This document shows positions 52,284 to 60,919 of a stretch of 64,000 bases of DNA, piece after piece. The DNA lies in contig USBY01000004.1 of assembly GCA_900553015.1 (NCBI GenBank), positions 56,004-120,003 of the forward strand, given 5' to 3'. The notes beneath the pieces are model-generated. The model did not search any database and was not told where the DNA came from. It worked only from the letters and a program-made list of their open reading frames with translations. Position 1 is the first letter of the stretch. Each line of letters opens with the position of its first letter. The stretch comes from an uncultured Clostridium sp. Its GTDB lineage: Bacteria; Bacillota; Clostridia; TANB77; CAG-508. The position numbers were made by a program, and so were the translations under genes.

Positions 52284-53147
52284 ATGTATGATTGTATAAT
52301 AATTGGTAAAGGACCTGCAGGAATTTCTGCAGCAATTTATATAAGTAGGTCTAACTTAAAATGTTTAGTAATAGGAAAAAATCAAACAGCTTTAAAAAAA
52401 GCTAAAACTATCGAAAATTACTATGGATTCGAGAAACCAATATCTGGTGATGAACTTTTTAGAAGAGGAATAAAGCAAGCAGAAGAACAAAATATAGAAA
52501 TAAAAACGGATGAAGTTTTAGACATAGAATATGGTAATGGAACATATATTGTTAAGACGGTAAATAGCGAGTATGAAACAAAAACAATTATTCTCGCAAC
52601 AGGAAAGAGCAGAAAAAGTTCTAATATAAATGGTGAAAAAGAATTCGAAGGAAAAGGAATAAGCTATTGTGCAATATGTGATGGTTTTTTCTTTAAAAAT
52701 AAAAATGTTGCAGTAATAGGTAGTGGGGAATATGCACTTCATGAAGCTGAAGTCTTAAAAAATGTAACAGATAAAGTAAGCATATTTACTAATGGCAGTC
52801 ATCTTCCAGAAAACAGGTCAATAGAAATACAAAATGTCATAGAAGGAAAAATAGATTCCATAAGAGGAGATAAAAAAGTAGAAAGCATTGTTTTAGAAGA
52901 TAAAAGAAGTATACCTGTTGATGGAATATTTATAGCAGAAGGAATAGCATCAAGTAGTGACTTTGCAAAAAAACTTGGCATTATAGTTAAAAATAATAAT
53001 ATAGTAGTAAATGAAAATATGGAAACTAATGTACCGGGTATTTATGCGGCAGGAGACTGTACAGGTGGCTTACTTCAAATATGTAAGGCAATATATGAAG
53101 GTGCTAAATGTGGTTTAAGTATTGCTAAGCAATTAAAAAATATATAA
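52284..53147 (+). CDS. trxB: thioredoxin-disulfide reductase
   Basis: The 287-residue protein has the FAD motif IIGKGPAGISAAIYISR, redox-active C129-A-I-C132 (SYCAICDGFF), NAD(P)H-binding VAVIGSGEYALHEA, and the C-terminal GIYAAGDCTGGLLQI. GEYA in place of GDSA and KGPAG in place of GGPAG are mild departures. It reduces thioredoxin with electrons from NADPH or, in some Clostridia, ferredoxin. The NADPH-binding HRRxxxR motif is absent: the corresponding stretch is IFTNGSHLPENR, so the electron donor is uncertain. trxA follows 13 bases later. Confidence 0.94.
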   Translation: MYDCIIIGKGPAGISAAIYISRSNLKCLVIGKNQTALKKAKTIENYYGFEKPISGDELFRRGIKQAEEQNIEIKTDEVLDIEYGNGTYIVKTVNSEYETKTIILATGKSRKSSNINGEKEFEGKGISYCAICDGFFFKNKNVAVIGSGEYALHEAEVLKNVTDKVSIFTNGSHLPENRSIEIQNVIEGKIDSIRGDKKVESIVLEDKRSIPVDGIFIAEGIASSSDFAKKLGIIVKNNNIVVNENMETNVPGIYAAGDCTGGLLQICKAIYEGAKCGLSIAKQLKNI

Positions 53148-53160
53148 GGAGGTTTTTATT

Positions 53161-53472
53161 ATGAGTAAAGTAATTGAAATATCAGAAGATAATTTTGAAT
53201 CAGAGGTTTTAAAATCAGAATTACCAGTATTAGTTGATTTTTGGGCTCCATGGTGTGGACCATGTAGAATGATGGGACCAATAGTTGATGAAATAGCTGA
53301 AGAAAACTTAGAATTAAAGGTTTGTAAAGTAAATGTAGATGAAGCGTCAGAATTAGCCATAAAATATGATGTAGAGAGTATTCCAACATTAATTTATTTT
53401 AAAAATGGGCAAGTAAGAGCTACGATGATTGGATTAAGAACAAAACAAGATATAATGAATGAAATATCATAA
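53161..53472 (+). CDS. trxA: thioredoxin
   Basis: The 103-residue protein has the canonical active site W31-C-G-P-C35, cis-Pro in VESIPTLIYF and the Asp in VLVDFWAPW. It donates electrons to ribonucleotide reductase, peroxiredoxins and methionine sulfoxide reductases. AAGGAGG precedes the ATG, and the gene lies right behind trxB in the same operon. A terminator follows. Confidence 0.97.
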   Translation: MSKVIEISEDNFESEVLKSELPVLVDFWAPWCGPCRMMGPIVDEIAEENLELKVCKVNVDEASELAIKYDVESIPTLIYFKNGQVRATMIGLRTKQDIMNEIS

Positions 53473-53477
53473 TAAAA

Positions 53478-53512
53478 ATAAGCTACTAGTTAATATTGAT
53501 CTAGTAGCTTAT
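53478..53512. terminator. bidirectional terminator
   Basis: ATAAGCTACTAG (53478-53489) pairs with CTAGTAGCTTAT (53501-53512), between convergent trxA and the - strand unknown gene. Confidence 0.85.
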
Positions 53513-53515
53513 ATA

Positions 53516-53812
53516 TTATTTGTATGAAGAATAAATATCTAATAAGGTATTTAATTCACGTGTTGGTGGATATTCCTCTTCAGAATACCTGCATAATAAA
53601 GTGACATATAATTTTTCTTTATCATTTAAATATCTATAACAATTTGTTTTTAAATCTGACAAGTTACAATATTTATATTCTGGCTTAAATATTTTTACTC
53701 TTGCAATTAATTTTTGTTTTATTTCGTCTTGAAGTGTGTTTATACAATAGATATAATTTTTATTTCTAAAATTTTCTTTTAATAATTTACTATCTATCAA
53801 ATCGTTCATCAT
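53516..53812 (-). CDS. hypothetical protein (98 aa)
   Basis: This soluble, helical, Lys/Tyr/Cys-rich protein is not recognised (NYIYCINTLQDEIKQKLIAR, then YKYCNLSDLKTNCYRYLNDK). AAGGAG precedes the paired ATG codons. It overlaps the end of the large - strand gene by 23 bases, so both are translated from the same message, and they may act together. No paralogue was noticed in this window, and it does not match the three-gene family. Confidence 0.7.
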   Translation of the reverse strand: MMNDLIDSKLLKENFRNKNYIYCINTLQDEIKQKLIARVKIFKPEYKYCNLSDLKTNCYRYLNDKEKLYVTLLCRYSEEEYPPTRELNTLLDIYSSYK

Positions 53813-55604
53813 CTCCTTGTCCTTGTGGTAATACCTTTATAAATATTCCTTCTTTAGTTCTTTCTAAGATAGAATTTGTATCCAAATTAATGTATGTTTT
53901 GTGAATTTGCTTATCTTTAGGTGTCTTTTTAAAATGCATTGGTACACAAGTTTCATCAGACAAAAATCTGAAATGATCAACTATTTTTTGACTATAAGCC
54001 TTATTATTTTTAGATACTTGTTTAATTGTTTTCTTAGTTTTTTTATTCCATGGAACCATTATATGTGATTTTACTCTTCTTCCATTTGGCATATTCCAAT
54101 CATCTGAACCAGCATAAATAGGAACAATAGGACTTTTAAAATATTCTTTTGCAAAATCAGAAAATATATTTTTGGGAAGATGAACATTTACTGGAAACAT
54201 AGAGTTGATATCTACTGCAAAATCTACGAAGTGTTTTACTTCACCAAATGTACCATCTTTAGAAATTCTATCTACTACAATTCCATAATTTCTTTTTTGA
54301 TTGTCGTTTAGTTCTAAAAAGCTATAAAGTGATAATGCAATACGGTTCTTAGAAGATTTTAAACGATGAATTGCATTAGCGAATTGTGAGAATCTTACCA
54401 TATCTTCTCCAACATCATTTTTAGAAGCAGGGAGACGTTTAGAAAAATATTCTTTATACTCTTTTCCATATGATTTTTTTAATTCTTCTTCTAAAGGTGT
54501 CATAGAATAGTACCTTCTGTCTGAATTATCATCATCTAATATTAATTCACCACTGCGAGTTAATTCTTCTATTTTAGTTTCATTTTCTGTATAATAGGCT
54601 TCTGTTGGATAATAGAATAGTTCCATTTTTAGAAGAACATTTTTTAAATCTTCAGTTTCTATTTGTGGAGCTTCGGAACCATTTAATAAAAGAGGTTCCA
54701 AATTAAATTCTGAAATTGCATACATTGCTCTAGAATATGAATTTAATATATGTAGAGCTCTATTTGTATACATTATATTGATTCCTAATAAATCAACAGT
54801 ACTTAAAGTTTTCTGAATCTCTGGAGATAAGCCTGTCTTTATAGCATTTTTATCTTGTTTTAATTCTGAAAGGCCAATTTCATCAAACTGATTGTTGGCA
54901 GTTTCTATCCATTCATCTAAATAGCCCATTGAATCAAACAAACTAACTAATTCTGTATTTGACTGTATTAAATCTTCTCGAATACTTGATTCAGTATAAT
55001 CTAGATATGTTCTCATATATGCTGGCATTCCATCAAGAAGTAATTCGAATGCATCAAGATAACGTTTTCTTTGTATTAATGGCAAACGTGCTAACATTTT
55101 TTCTGCCATACTGTATTTTTCTTGTCTAGATTTATCTAAATCTAATATGCTATCAAATATCGGTCCATAATTTTTCCTTATTTCCGATTCTACTTTTGGA
55201 TATAGATGTCTCATAAATAATAATAAATTAGTTAAATTTTCATCAAAACTATTTGTATGCATAAAGAAGTCCTTATCAGAGGATAAATTATTTTTTTCTA
55301 TGTAGTCTGTGATTTCATTATATTTTTTAGAATTTTTTAATAAATAAAGACAAGCATTATATGCAGTTACTTGATTTAATGTATGTTCATTATAAAAAGA
55401 AACTGTTTTTAGTCTTGAATTATAAGTGTTTAATAAATTATAGATGCTAAAATCTCCCATATTTGGATTGTTAGTTTTTTCTCTTTGAACAAATCTATAT
55501 ATTCTATCAATATCCGTATTTATTTCTTTATATTTAAATGGTTTAAAATCAGATACCATTCCTTCAGCTTTATCAATAGCGTATTTAAAATTCATAAAGT
55601 ACAT
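53790..55604 (-). CDS. large hypothetical protein (604 aa)
   Basis: I do not recognise this protein. ATG 55604 is chosen because GGGAGG lies seven bases before it; the frame extends to a TTG at 55619. The product is soluble, has no signal peptide and is mainly helical in residues 1-400 (for example MYFMNFKYAIDKAEGMVSDF, then many Leu/Lys heptads). The C-terminal 200 residues are more mixed, with DWNMPNGRRVKSHIMVPWNK, a basic loop, and MHFKKTPKD. No nuclease or ATPase motif is visible. Its size and partner (98-aa gene) could fit a defence or envelope complex, but I cannot say which. Confidence 0.7.
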   Translation of the reverse strand: MYFMNFKYAIDKAEGMVSDFKPFKYKEINTDIDRIYRFVQREKTNNPNMGDFSIYNLLNTYNSRLKTVSFYNEHTLNQVTAYNACLYLLKNSKKYNEITDYIEKNNLSSDKDFFMHTNSFDENLTNLLLFMRHLYPKVESEIRKNYGPIFDSILDLDKSRQEKYSMAEKMLARLPLIQRKRYLDAFELLLDGMPAYMRTYLDYTESSIREDLIQSNTELVSLFDSMGYLDEWIETANNQFDEIGLSELKQDKNAIKTGLSPEIQKTLSTVDLLGINIMYTNRALHILNSYSRAMYAISEFNLEPLLLNGSEAPQIETEDLKNVLLKMELFYYPTEAYYTENETKIEELTRSGELILDDDNSDRRYYSMTPLEEELKKSYGKEYKEYFSKRLPASKNDVGEDMVRFSQFANAIHRLKSSKNRIALSLYSFLELNDNQKRNYGIVVDRISKDGTFGEVKHFVDFAVDINSMFPVNVHLPKNIFSDFAKEYFKSPIVPIYAGSDDWNMPNGRRVKSHIMVPWNKKTKKTIKQVSKNNKAYSQKIVDHFRFLSDETCVPMHFKKTPKDKQIHKTYINLDTNSILERTKEGIFIKVLPQGQGDDERFDR

Positions 55605-55716
55605 AAGTAGTCCTCCCAACGATTAACATAATTATTATACTATATTTTAGTTGTTTAAACAATAGTTTTGCTAAATTATGGTATATATGGTACAATGTGA
55701 ACATAGGAGAGATGAT

Positions 55717-56766
55717 ATGAAAAAAGGAAGAGTTTTATTAGGAATGAGTGGGGGAGTAGATAGTAGCGTATCTGCTTTACTATTAAAAAATAAAGGTTAT
55801 GAGGTTATAGGTGTTACTTTGTCACTTTCTAACCATACAGATGCTAAAGATGCTAAAGAGGTATGTGATAAGCTAGGAATAGAACATATTTCTATAGATA
55901 TGCAAGAAAGCTTTAAAAAATATGTAATTGATAATTTTATAGATTGCTATGCAAATGCACTTACACCTAATCCTTGTATAGAATGTAATAGAAAACTAAA
56001 ATTCGGAGAGATGTATAAAAAAGCTAAAGAATTAAATTGTGATTTTTTAGCAACAGGCCATTATGCAAAAATAGAATATAATGATGAATATAATCAATAT
56101 GTATTAGAAAAATGTATAAATACTAATAAAGATCAATCATATGTATTATATACTTTACAAAAAGAAATATTAGATAAAGTTTTATTTCCATTAGGAGATT
56201 TTAGTTCTAAAGATGAAATAAGACAAATTGCTAAAGAAAGTAATTTAGTAAATGTAGCAGATAAACCAGATAGTGAAGATATTTGTTTTATTCCTGATGG
56301 CAATTATAAGAAGTTTTTAGAGGAGAATTCAACTATTAAACCTAAACCAGGTAATATAGTTCTTACTGATGGAACAGTTTTAGGAAAGCATACTGGTCTA
56401 TATAATTATACGATTGGTCAAAGAAAGGGTATGGGAATATCATATAAAGAACCTTTATTTGTTATAGGCTTTAATATTTTAAAAAATGAAGTAATAGTTG
56501 GAACTAAAGAAGAGGTATATAAGAAAGAAGCTATAGTAAATAATGTAAATATATTAATAAAAGATATTACTATAGATAATTTAAAAGTTGGAGTAAAAAC
56601 ACGTTATAGCAAAAAAGAATCTATGGCAACATTACATACGTTAGAAAATAATAAGATTAAAATTACTTTTAATGAGCCAGAAAAATCTTTAACTCCTGGA
56701 CAATCTGCTGTATTTTATTTGGATAATATTGTAGTAGGTGGAGGAATTATAGAACAAGCTTTATAA
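55717..56766 (+). CDS. mnmA: tRNA-specific 2-thiouridylase
   Basis: The protein has 349 residues. ATG 55717 follows TAGGAGAG; the frame extends upstream to 55678 without a ribosome site. The ATP-pyrophosphatase P-loop SGGVDSSVSA (11-20), catalytic C87 in TPNPCIECN, and the second catalytic C190 in SEDICFIP are all present, as is the C-terminal beta-barrel (VIGFNILKNEVIVG). It thiolates U34 of tRNAs for Lys, Glu and Gln, with sulfur from a cysteine desulfurase. The gene stands alone; a separate promoter follows at 56778. Confidence 0.97.
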   Translation: MKKGRVLLGMSGGVDSSVSALLLKNKGYEVIGVTLSLSNHTDAKDAKEVCDKLGIEHISIDMQESFKKYVIDNFIDCYANALTPNPCIECNRKLKFGEMYKKAKELNCDFLATGHYAKIEYNDEYNQYVLEKCINTNKDQSYVLYTLQKEILDKVLFPLGDFSSKDEIRQIAKESNLVNVADKPDSEDICFIPDGNYKKFLEENSTIKPKPGNIVLTDGTVLGKHTGLYNYTIGQRKGMGISYKEPLFVIGFNILKNEVIVGTKEEVYKKEAIVNNVNILIKDITIDNLKVGVKTRYSKKESMATLHTLENNKIKITFNEPEKSLTPGQSAVFYLDNIVVGGGIIEQAL

Positions 56767-56777
56767 TAAATATGAAA

Positions 56778-56806
56778 TTGACATAATGCCATAAATAGGG
56801 TATCAT
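56778..56806 (+). promoter_or_regulatory. promoter of the 56838 gene
   Basis: TTGACA (56778-56783) and TATCAT (56801-56806) with 17-base spacing. Confidence 0.7.
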
Positions 56807-56837
56807 ATATATAGTGACAATCAAGGAGGTACAAATT

Positions 56838-57293
56838 TTGGGAAGTATTAGAAAGCCAAATGGCTTAAATCCTAAAAATCGCCGGTTAGATTGTTATGCT
56901 TATGCATGCAATCTTAATAAGCCCCAAGACTATATTGGGCAAATCGCCGGTTACGAGAACAAAGACGTCTTTTCAAAAGAAGAGGTAATCGAGAGATTGA
57001 TTGCTGATATGATAGAAAAAGACGTATATGTTCGAGAATCTTCGTATGAAGAGACTCCATCCGATTGGGAATGGAAAATATGTCTTTTCGTAGTAGATAC
57101 AGATGATGAGGAGGAATACGACTATCACTTTATGAGAGAAGATAATCCTAGGCGCTGGTCACACAAATTTAGAGGAGAAAAGCCTAAGACTACAGATCTT
57201 CGGGGGATAACGATTACAGACCCAAGATTGGCAGAAATAAATGAAAATTATGATTACTCCTTTGTCGGATTCTTCATCCTGTGTCCACTTTAA
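56838..57293 (+). CDS. hypothetical protein (151 aa)
   Basis: I do not recognise this protein. TTG 56838 is chosen because AAGGAGG stands about nine bases upstream; in-frame GTG 56814 precedes that site. The sequence is compact and rich in Trp, Tyr, Arg, Asp and Cys (NRRLDCYAYACNLNKPQDYI, then DWEWKICLFVVDTDDEEEYD), with DNPRRWSHKFRGEKPKTTDL near the C-terminus. The balance of residues is unlike that of the neighbouring genes. It has its own promoter and a compact terminator capped by a TTCG loop; a typical single-gene cassette. Confidence 0.7.
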   Translation: MGSIRKPNGLNPKNRRLDCYAYACNLNKPQDYIGQIAGYENKDVFSKEEVIERLIADMIEKDVYVRESSYEETPSDWEWKICLFVVDTDDEEEYDYHFMREDNPRRWSHKFRGEKPKTTDLRGITITDPRLAEINENYDYSFVGFFILCPL

Positions 57294-57294
57294 G

Positions 57295-57318
57295 CAGACC
57301 TTCGGGTCTGTTTTTTTT
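57295..57318 (+). terminator. terminator with TTCG loop
   Basis: CAGACC-TTCG-GGTCTG and a T8 run: an ideal intrinsic terminator. Confidence 0.95.
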
Positions 57319-57431
57319 GTAATATGAATAGAAATGTGTCGATTTTTTACTTAAAGTTTGCTGTTGTAAAATAATTATTTTTTTGTTATGATATAGGAAA
57401 CTTATTTAAATATAAGAAGGAAGGGATACAT

Positions 57432-57857
57432 ATGATTAAAGAAGCTAAGATAAGTGATTATGACATAATTGCACAGATTGATGAAGACAGTAATAAAAAT
57501 AAACTAGAAAATGAACAATTAAACAATATAAGAGAAGCTTTAACAAATTACAGTAAAGTAGTATTTATAGATTACGAAAATGAAATTCCAGTAGCATATG
57601 CACAATGCTCATTACAGGATGAAAATATATCTCCAATTGGATATTTAGAAAAAATAAGTATTAAACGCAATTATCAAAATAAGGGAATTGCTAAAAAATT
57701 ATTAAATAAATGTGAAGATTGGGCAAAAGATAGAGGTTGCGAAAAATTTACAGCTAGTTGCAATATTGATGACGAACAAGCTATGAGCTTATATAATTAT
57801 TCTGGTTTTTCTGAAATAAGTAAAGTAGCTTATTTTTCTAAGGAGCTTGATATATGA
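57432..57857 (+). CDS. GNAT-family acetyltransferase
   Basis: The 141-residue protein contains the acetyl-CoA motif IGYLEKISIKRNYQNKGIAK, followed by KLLNKCEDWAKDRGCEKFTA, then NIDDEQAMSLYNYSGFSEIS, the full GNAT A-B motif order (Q/RxxGxG/A read here as QNKGIA). AAGGAAGGG precedes the ATG. It overlaps the PBP gene by ATGA, so it is translated together with a cell-wall enzyme. Its acceptor is unknown; the context might suggest a wall precursor or a small amine. Confidence 0.9.
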   Translation: MIKEAKISDYDIIAQIDEDSNKNKLENEQLNNIREALTNYSKVVFIDYENEIPVAYAQCSLQDENISPIGYLEKISIKRNYQNKGIAKKLLNKCEDWAKDRGCEKFTASCNIDDEQAMSLYNYSGFSEISKVAYFSKELDI

Positions 57858-60370
57858 AAGGTAAAAGATTAAAAAATCAAGAAGAGGAAGAATTTGTTCC
57901 AAAGGCCTTCAAAAAAGATAAAGCTATTGATAAAACCGAAGTATCAACTAAAAAGACTCGTAAAAATGTAAAATCTAAAAAGAAAGCTAATAAAAAATTA
58001 AAGAAAATTATTCTTATTATCATTTTAATAGCCATAATTGTAATTGGAATTACACTAGCAGTTTCAGCAATTAAATGGAGAAATATAGCAGAAGACATGT
58101 TAATTAACGAAAATTCTGTAGTTGTTGATGCGAATGGAAATCAAATAGCTAAATTAGGTAGCGAAAGAAAACAAAAAAAGGTTAGTATTTCAGAAATACC
58201 AGTAAATTTAAAAAATGCTTATGTGGCAATTGAAGATGAAAGATTTTACAAGCATCAAGGTGTTGATATAAAAAGGACTGGTTCTGCTATCTTAAGTTAT
58301 ATTTTTCATTTTGGTAATTCGTCATATGGAGGAAGTACAATTACTCAACAGTTAGTAAAGAATATGACTGGTGACAATACAGACAGTATTTTTAGAAAAG
58401 TAAAAGAATGGTGGCAAGCATGGAATCTAGAGTGCATAACTGAAAAAGATGAAATTCTAGAAACATACCTAAATATTATATATGTAGGTCCAAGTATATA
58501 TGGGGTAGAAGCTGGAAGTAATTACTACTTTAGTAAATCTTGCAAAAATCTAACATTAGAAGAATGCGCATTTTTAGCAGGAATAAATAATTCACCTAAT
58601 TCTTATAACCCTTTTGGAGAAAAAGATAATTCAGAGAAAATAAAAAATAGAACTAATACAGTATTAGCTAAAATGTTGGAATTAGGATATATTGACGAAA
58701 CAGAGTATAATGAAGCAACAGCAAACGTTGATGCAGGCTTAAAATTTAAGAAGGGATCTGTAGAGTCAAGTGATGGAGTATATTCATATCATACTGATGC
58801 ATTAATAACTGATGTTACAAATGACATTGCAGAAAAATATGATATTTCAAGCGATTTTGCGACAAATTATATTTACATGGCTGGCTTAACAATAACCAGT
58901 ACGCAAGATACAAAAATACAAAATCAAATTGAAACAGAAATGGAAAAAAGCAAATATGTATTACAGTCAAAAACTGGTGGAGACCCTTCACAAGCAGCAA
59001 TGGTGATAATAGACCACAAAACAGGATATGTATTAGGATGTGTAGGTGGATTAGGAGAAAAAACAACTCCACGTTCATTAAACAGGGCAACACAAAGTAT
59101 AAGACAAACTGGATCTGCAATTAAACCAATTGCTGTTGTTGGACCAGCTATTCAGAAAAGAATAATAACAGCATCTTCAATATATGATGATACTGAAAAA
59201 GATTTTCCAGGTGGATATCACCCTGTAGATTATAGTAAAGCGTTAGGAAAAATAACTGTTAGAAGAGCTATAGAATCTTCACAGAATATTCCTTTTGTAG
59301 AAATAATGCAAGAATTAAAACCTAGTGTTTCAATGGATTATTTGGAACGATTAGGAATAACAACTCTAACAGAAGAAGACAATAACTTATCTTTAGCATT
59401 AGGAGGTTTACAAAAAGGAATAAGTCCACTAGAAATGGCCGCAGCATATGCTGCAATAGCAAATGATGGGCAATATATAGAACCAGTATTTTACCAAAAC
59501 ATAAAAAATCATTCTGGTGAAACTATAATAACACCAAAACAAGATACAAGAAGAGTATTTTCTAAAGAAACAGCATTTATATTAAAAGACCTATTAACAC
59601 AGCCTGTAGAGGGCAGTAATGGAACTGCTACATATTGTAAGATAAATGGAATTGATGTTGCAGCTAAAACAGGTACTACAGATTCTAACTATGATAGATG
59701 GCTTTGTGGCTTTACACCATACTATACAGGAGTTACATGGTATGGATATGATCAAAATGAGACAGTTAATTTTAATAAAAGGAATCCTGCTGGTTTGATT
59801 TGGGCAAATGTTATGTCAAGAATTCATACTGGTTTAAAAACAGCATATTTCGAAAAACCATCTTCTGTTCAGGCTGTTACTGTTTGTGCAGAGACAGGAT
59901 TAAAAGCAAGAACAGGATGTACTAATACATATACTGAATATTTCTTAAGATTTACTACTCCAGATTTATGTAATGAACATAGTGGAAGTGAAGTAAAATC
60001 TTCTAATACAAGTACTGAGAATAAAGATGAAAATTCTACTGTACAAGGAATTAAAAATGACATCGATGCAGAGGAACCTGTAATGAATACAAATGTTGTT
60101 ACGACAGAGGATAAACCAAGCGAAGATACAAATACCAATAATAACTCTAATAATAATTCTAACAGAAACACAAATACTAATACAAATACAGACACTAATG
60201 AAAATACTAACAGAAATACAAATACTAATATTAATACAAACACAAACACCAATACAAACACAAATACAAATCTAAATGAAAACACAAATAGCAATACAAA
60301 TACGAATGTTAGTAATAACCAAAATGCCAATACCAACACTAATACAGAGACCAATTCAGCTACAGAATAA
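57854..60370 (+). CDS. class A penicillin-binding protein (PBP1A type) with Asn/Thr-rich tail
   Basis: The protein has 838 residues. A basic cytoplasmic part, one membrane anchor (about 52-74) and a GT51 glycosyltransferase domain with catalytic E127 in IEDERFYKHQG lead to the transpeptidase domain with S421-x-x-K424 (TGSAIKP), S476-Q-N478 and K605-TGTT. It polymerises and cross-links peptidoglycan. The C-terminal tail from about 715 is Ser/Glu, then almost only Asn and Thr for about 80 residues. Such tails span the wall or mediate surface contact. The start overlaps the GNAT stop by 4 bases. Confidence 0.95.
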   Translation: MKGKRLKNQEEEEFVPKAFKKDKAIDKTEVSTKKTRKNVKSKKKANKKLKKIILIIILIAIIVIGITLAVSAIKWRNIAEDMLINENSVVVDANGNQIAKLGSERKQKKVSISEIPVNLKNAYVAIEDERFYKHQGVDIKRTGSAILSYIFHFGNSSYGGSTITQQLVKNMTGDNTDSIFRKVKEWWQAWNLECITEKDEILETYLNIIYVGPSIYGVEAGSNYYFSKSCKNLTLEECAFLAGINNSPNSYNPFGEKDNSEKIKNRTNTVLAKMLELGYIDETEYNEATANVDAGLKFKKGSVESSDGVYSYHTDALITDVTNDIAEKYDISSDFATNYIYMAGLTITSTQDTKIQNQIETEMEKSKYVLQSKTGGDPSQAAMVIIDHKTGYVLGCVGGLGEKTTPRSLNRATQSIRQTGSAIKPIAVVGPAIQKRIITASSIYDDTEKDFPGGYHPVDYSKALGKITVRRAIESSQNIPFVEIMQELKPSVSMDYLERLGITTLTEEDNNLSLALGGLQKGISPLEMAAAYAAIANDGQYIEPVFYQNIKNHSGETIITPKQDTRRVFSKETAFILKDLLTQPVEGSNGTATYCKINGIDVAAKTGTTDSNYDRWLCGFTPYYTGVTWYGYDQNETVNFNKRNPAGLIWANVMSRIHTGLKTAYFEKPSSVQAVTVCAETGLKARTGCTNTYTEYFLRFTTPDLCNEHSGSEVKSSNTSTENKDENSTVQGIKNDIDAEEPVMNTNVVTTEDKPSEDTNTNNNSNNNSNRNTNTNTNTDTNENTNRNTNTNINTNTNTNTNTNTNLNENTNSNTNTNVSNNQNANTNTNTETNSATE
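60120..60345 (+). repeat. low-complexity Asn-Thr coding repeat in the PBP tail
   Basis: About 75 codons alternate AAT/AAC with ACA/ACT/ACC, with a few Ser, Arg, Glu and Asp interruptions. The variation of codons (no long perfect hexamer) suggests an old repeat kept by selection on the protein. Confidence 0.8.
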
Positions 60371-60375
60371 TTAAA

Positions 60376-60407
60376 AAGAGCACATAGAAATATGTGTTCT
60401 TTTTTAG
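60376..60407 (+). terminator. terminator after the PBP gene
   Basis: AAGAGCACATA pairs with TATGTGTTCTT; T-run follows. Confidence 0.85.
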
Positions 60408-60428
60408 TGAAAAAATTTTAAAAAAGTA

Positions 60429-60457
60429 TTGCATAAAAACAAATGTTCTTATATAAT
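60429..60457 (+). promoter_or_regulatory. promoter of the yneA-like gene
   Basis: TTGCAT (60429-60434), 17-base spacer, TATAAT (60452-60457). Confidence 0.75.
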
Positions 60458-60477
60458 CTAAATACGAACAAATATTC
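60437..60477 (+). promoter_or_regulatory. two LexA-like boxes
   Basis: AAACAAATGTTC (60437-60448) lies within the promoter spacer, and CGAACAAATATTC (60465-60477) just after the -10. Both approach the Gram-positive LexA consensus GAAC-N4-GTTC, each with one change in the half sites. Positions suit repression. Confidence 0.6.
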
Positions 60478-60500
60478 TATATCTACTAAGGAGGTTATTT

Positions 60501-60770
60501 ATGAAAGTAAAAAGAGGGATAGTTTTAATAATTTTTATATTAATTATTATTTTTGCAAAAGCTAGTTATTCAAAACAAGAATCAACTTATATAACTAAAT
60601 ATGTTTCTAGTGGTGAGACATTATGGTCAATAGCCAAATATGAAGTAGAGAATAATGAATATTATCAAAACAAAGATATAAGATATGTAATAAATGATAT
60701 TAAATATGTAAATAATTTAAAAAACTCTAATTTATCAGCTGGAATGGAGATAAAAATTCCATCATATTAA
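60501..60770 (+). CDS. YneA-like LysM protein, putative SOS cell-division suppressor
   Basis: The 89-residue protein has one N-terminal membrane segment (about 6-23) followed by a LysM domain (YVSSGETLWSIAKYEVENNE to GMEIKIPSY). YneA of Bacillus, an SOS-induced inhibitor of division, has the same size and layout: an N-terminal anchor then LysM. The promoter carries two LexA-like boxes. AAGGAGG precedes the ATG. Other LysM-anchored small proteins cannot be excluded. It is probably a single gene. Confidence 0.7.
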   Translation: MKVKRGIVLIIFILIIIFAKASYSKQESTYITKYVSSGETLWSIAKYEVENNEYYQNKDIRYVINDIKYVNNLKNSNLSAGMEIKIPSY

Positions 60771-60919
60771 ATTTACAACAAAGTTAGACAAAATTTACAA
60801 TATCTACTTGAAAATATAATATTTGAATTATATAATTTTAAAAAAGATTTAGAAAGGAATTAATTATAACGTGGTTAAATCATATTTGTATATCCACAAT
60901 CATAATTAAACATAGTTAA

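Noticed and set aside
59869..60354. 161-codon frame on the minus strand
   Set aside because: It is the antisense of the Asn-Thr repeat and reads as Val/Leu/Phe low complexity without a ribosome site.
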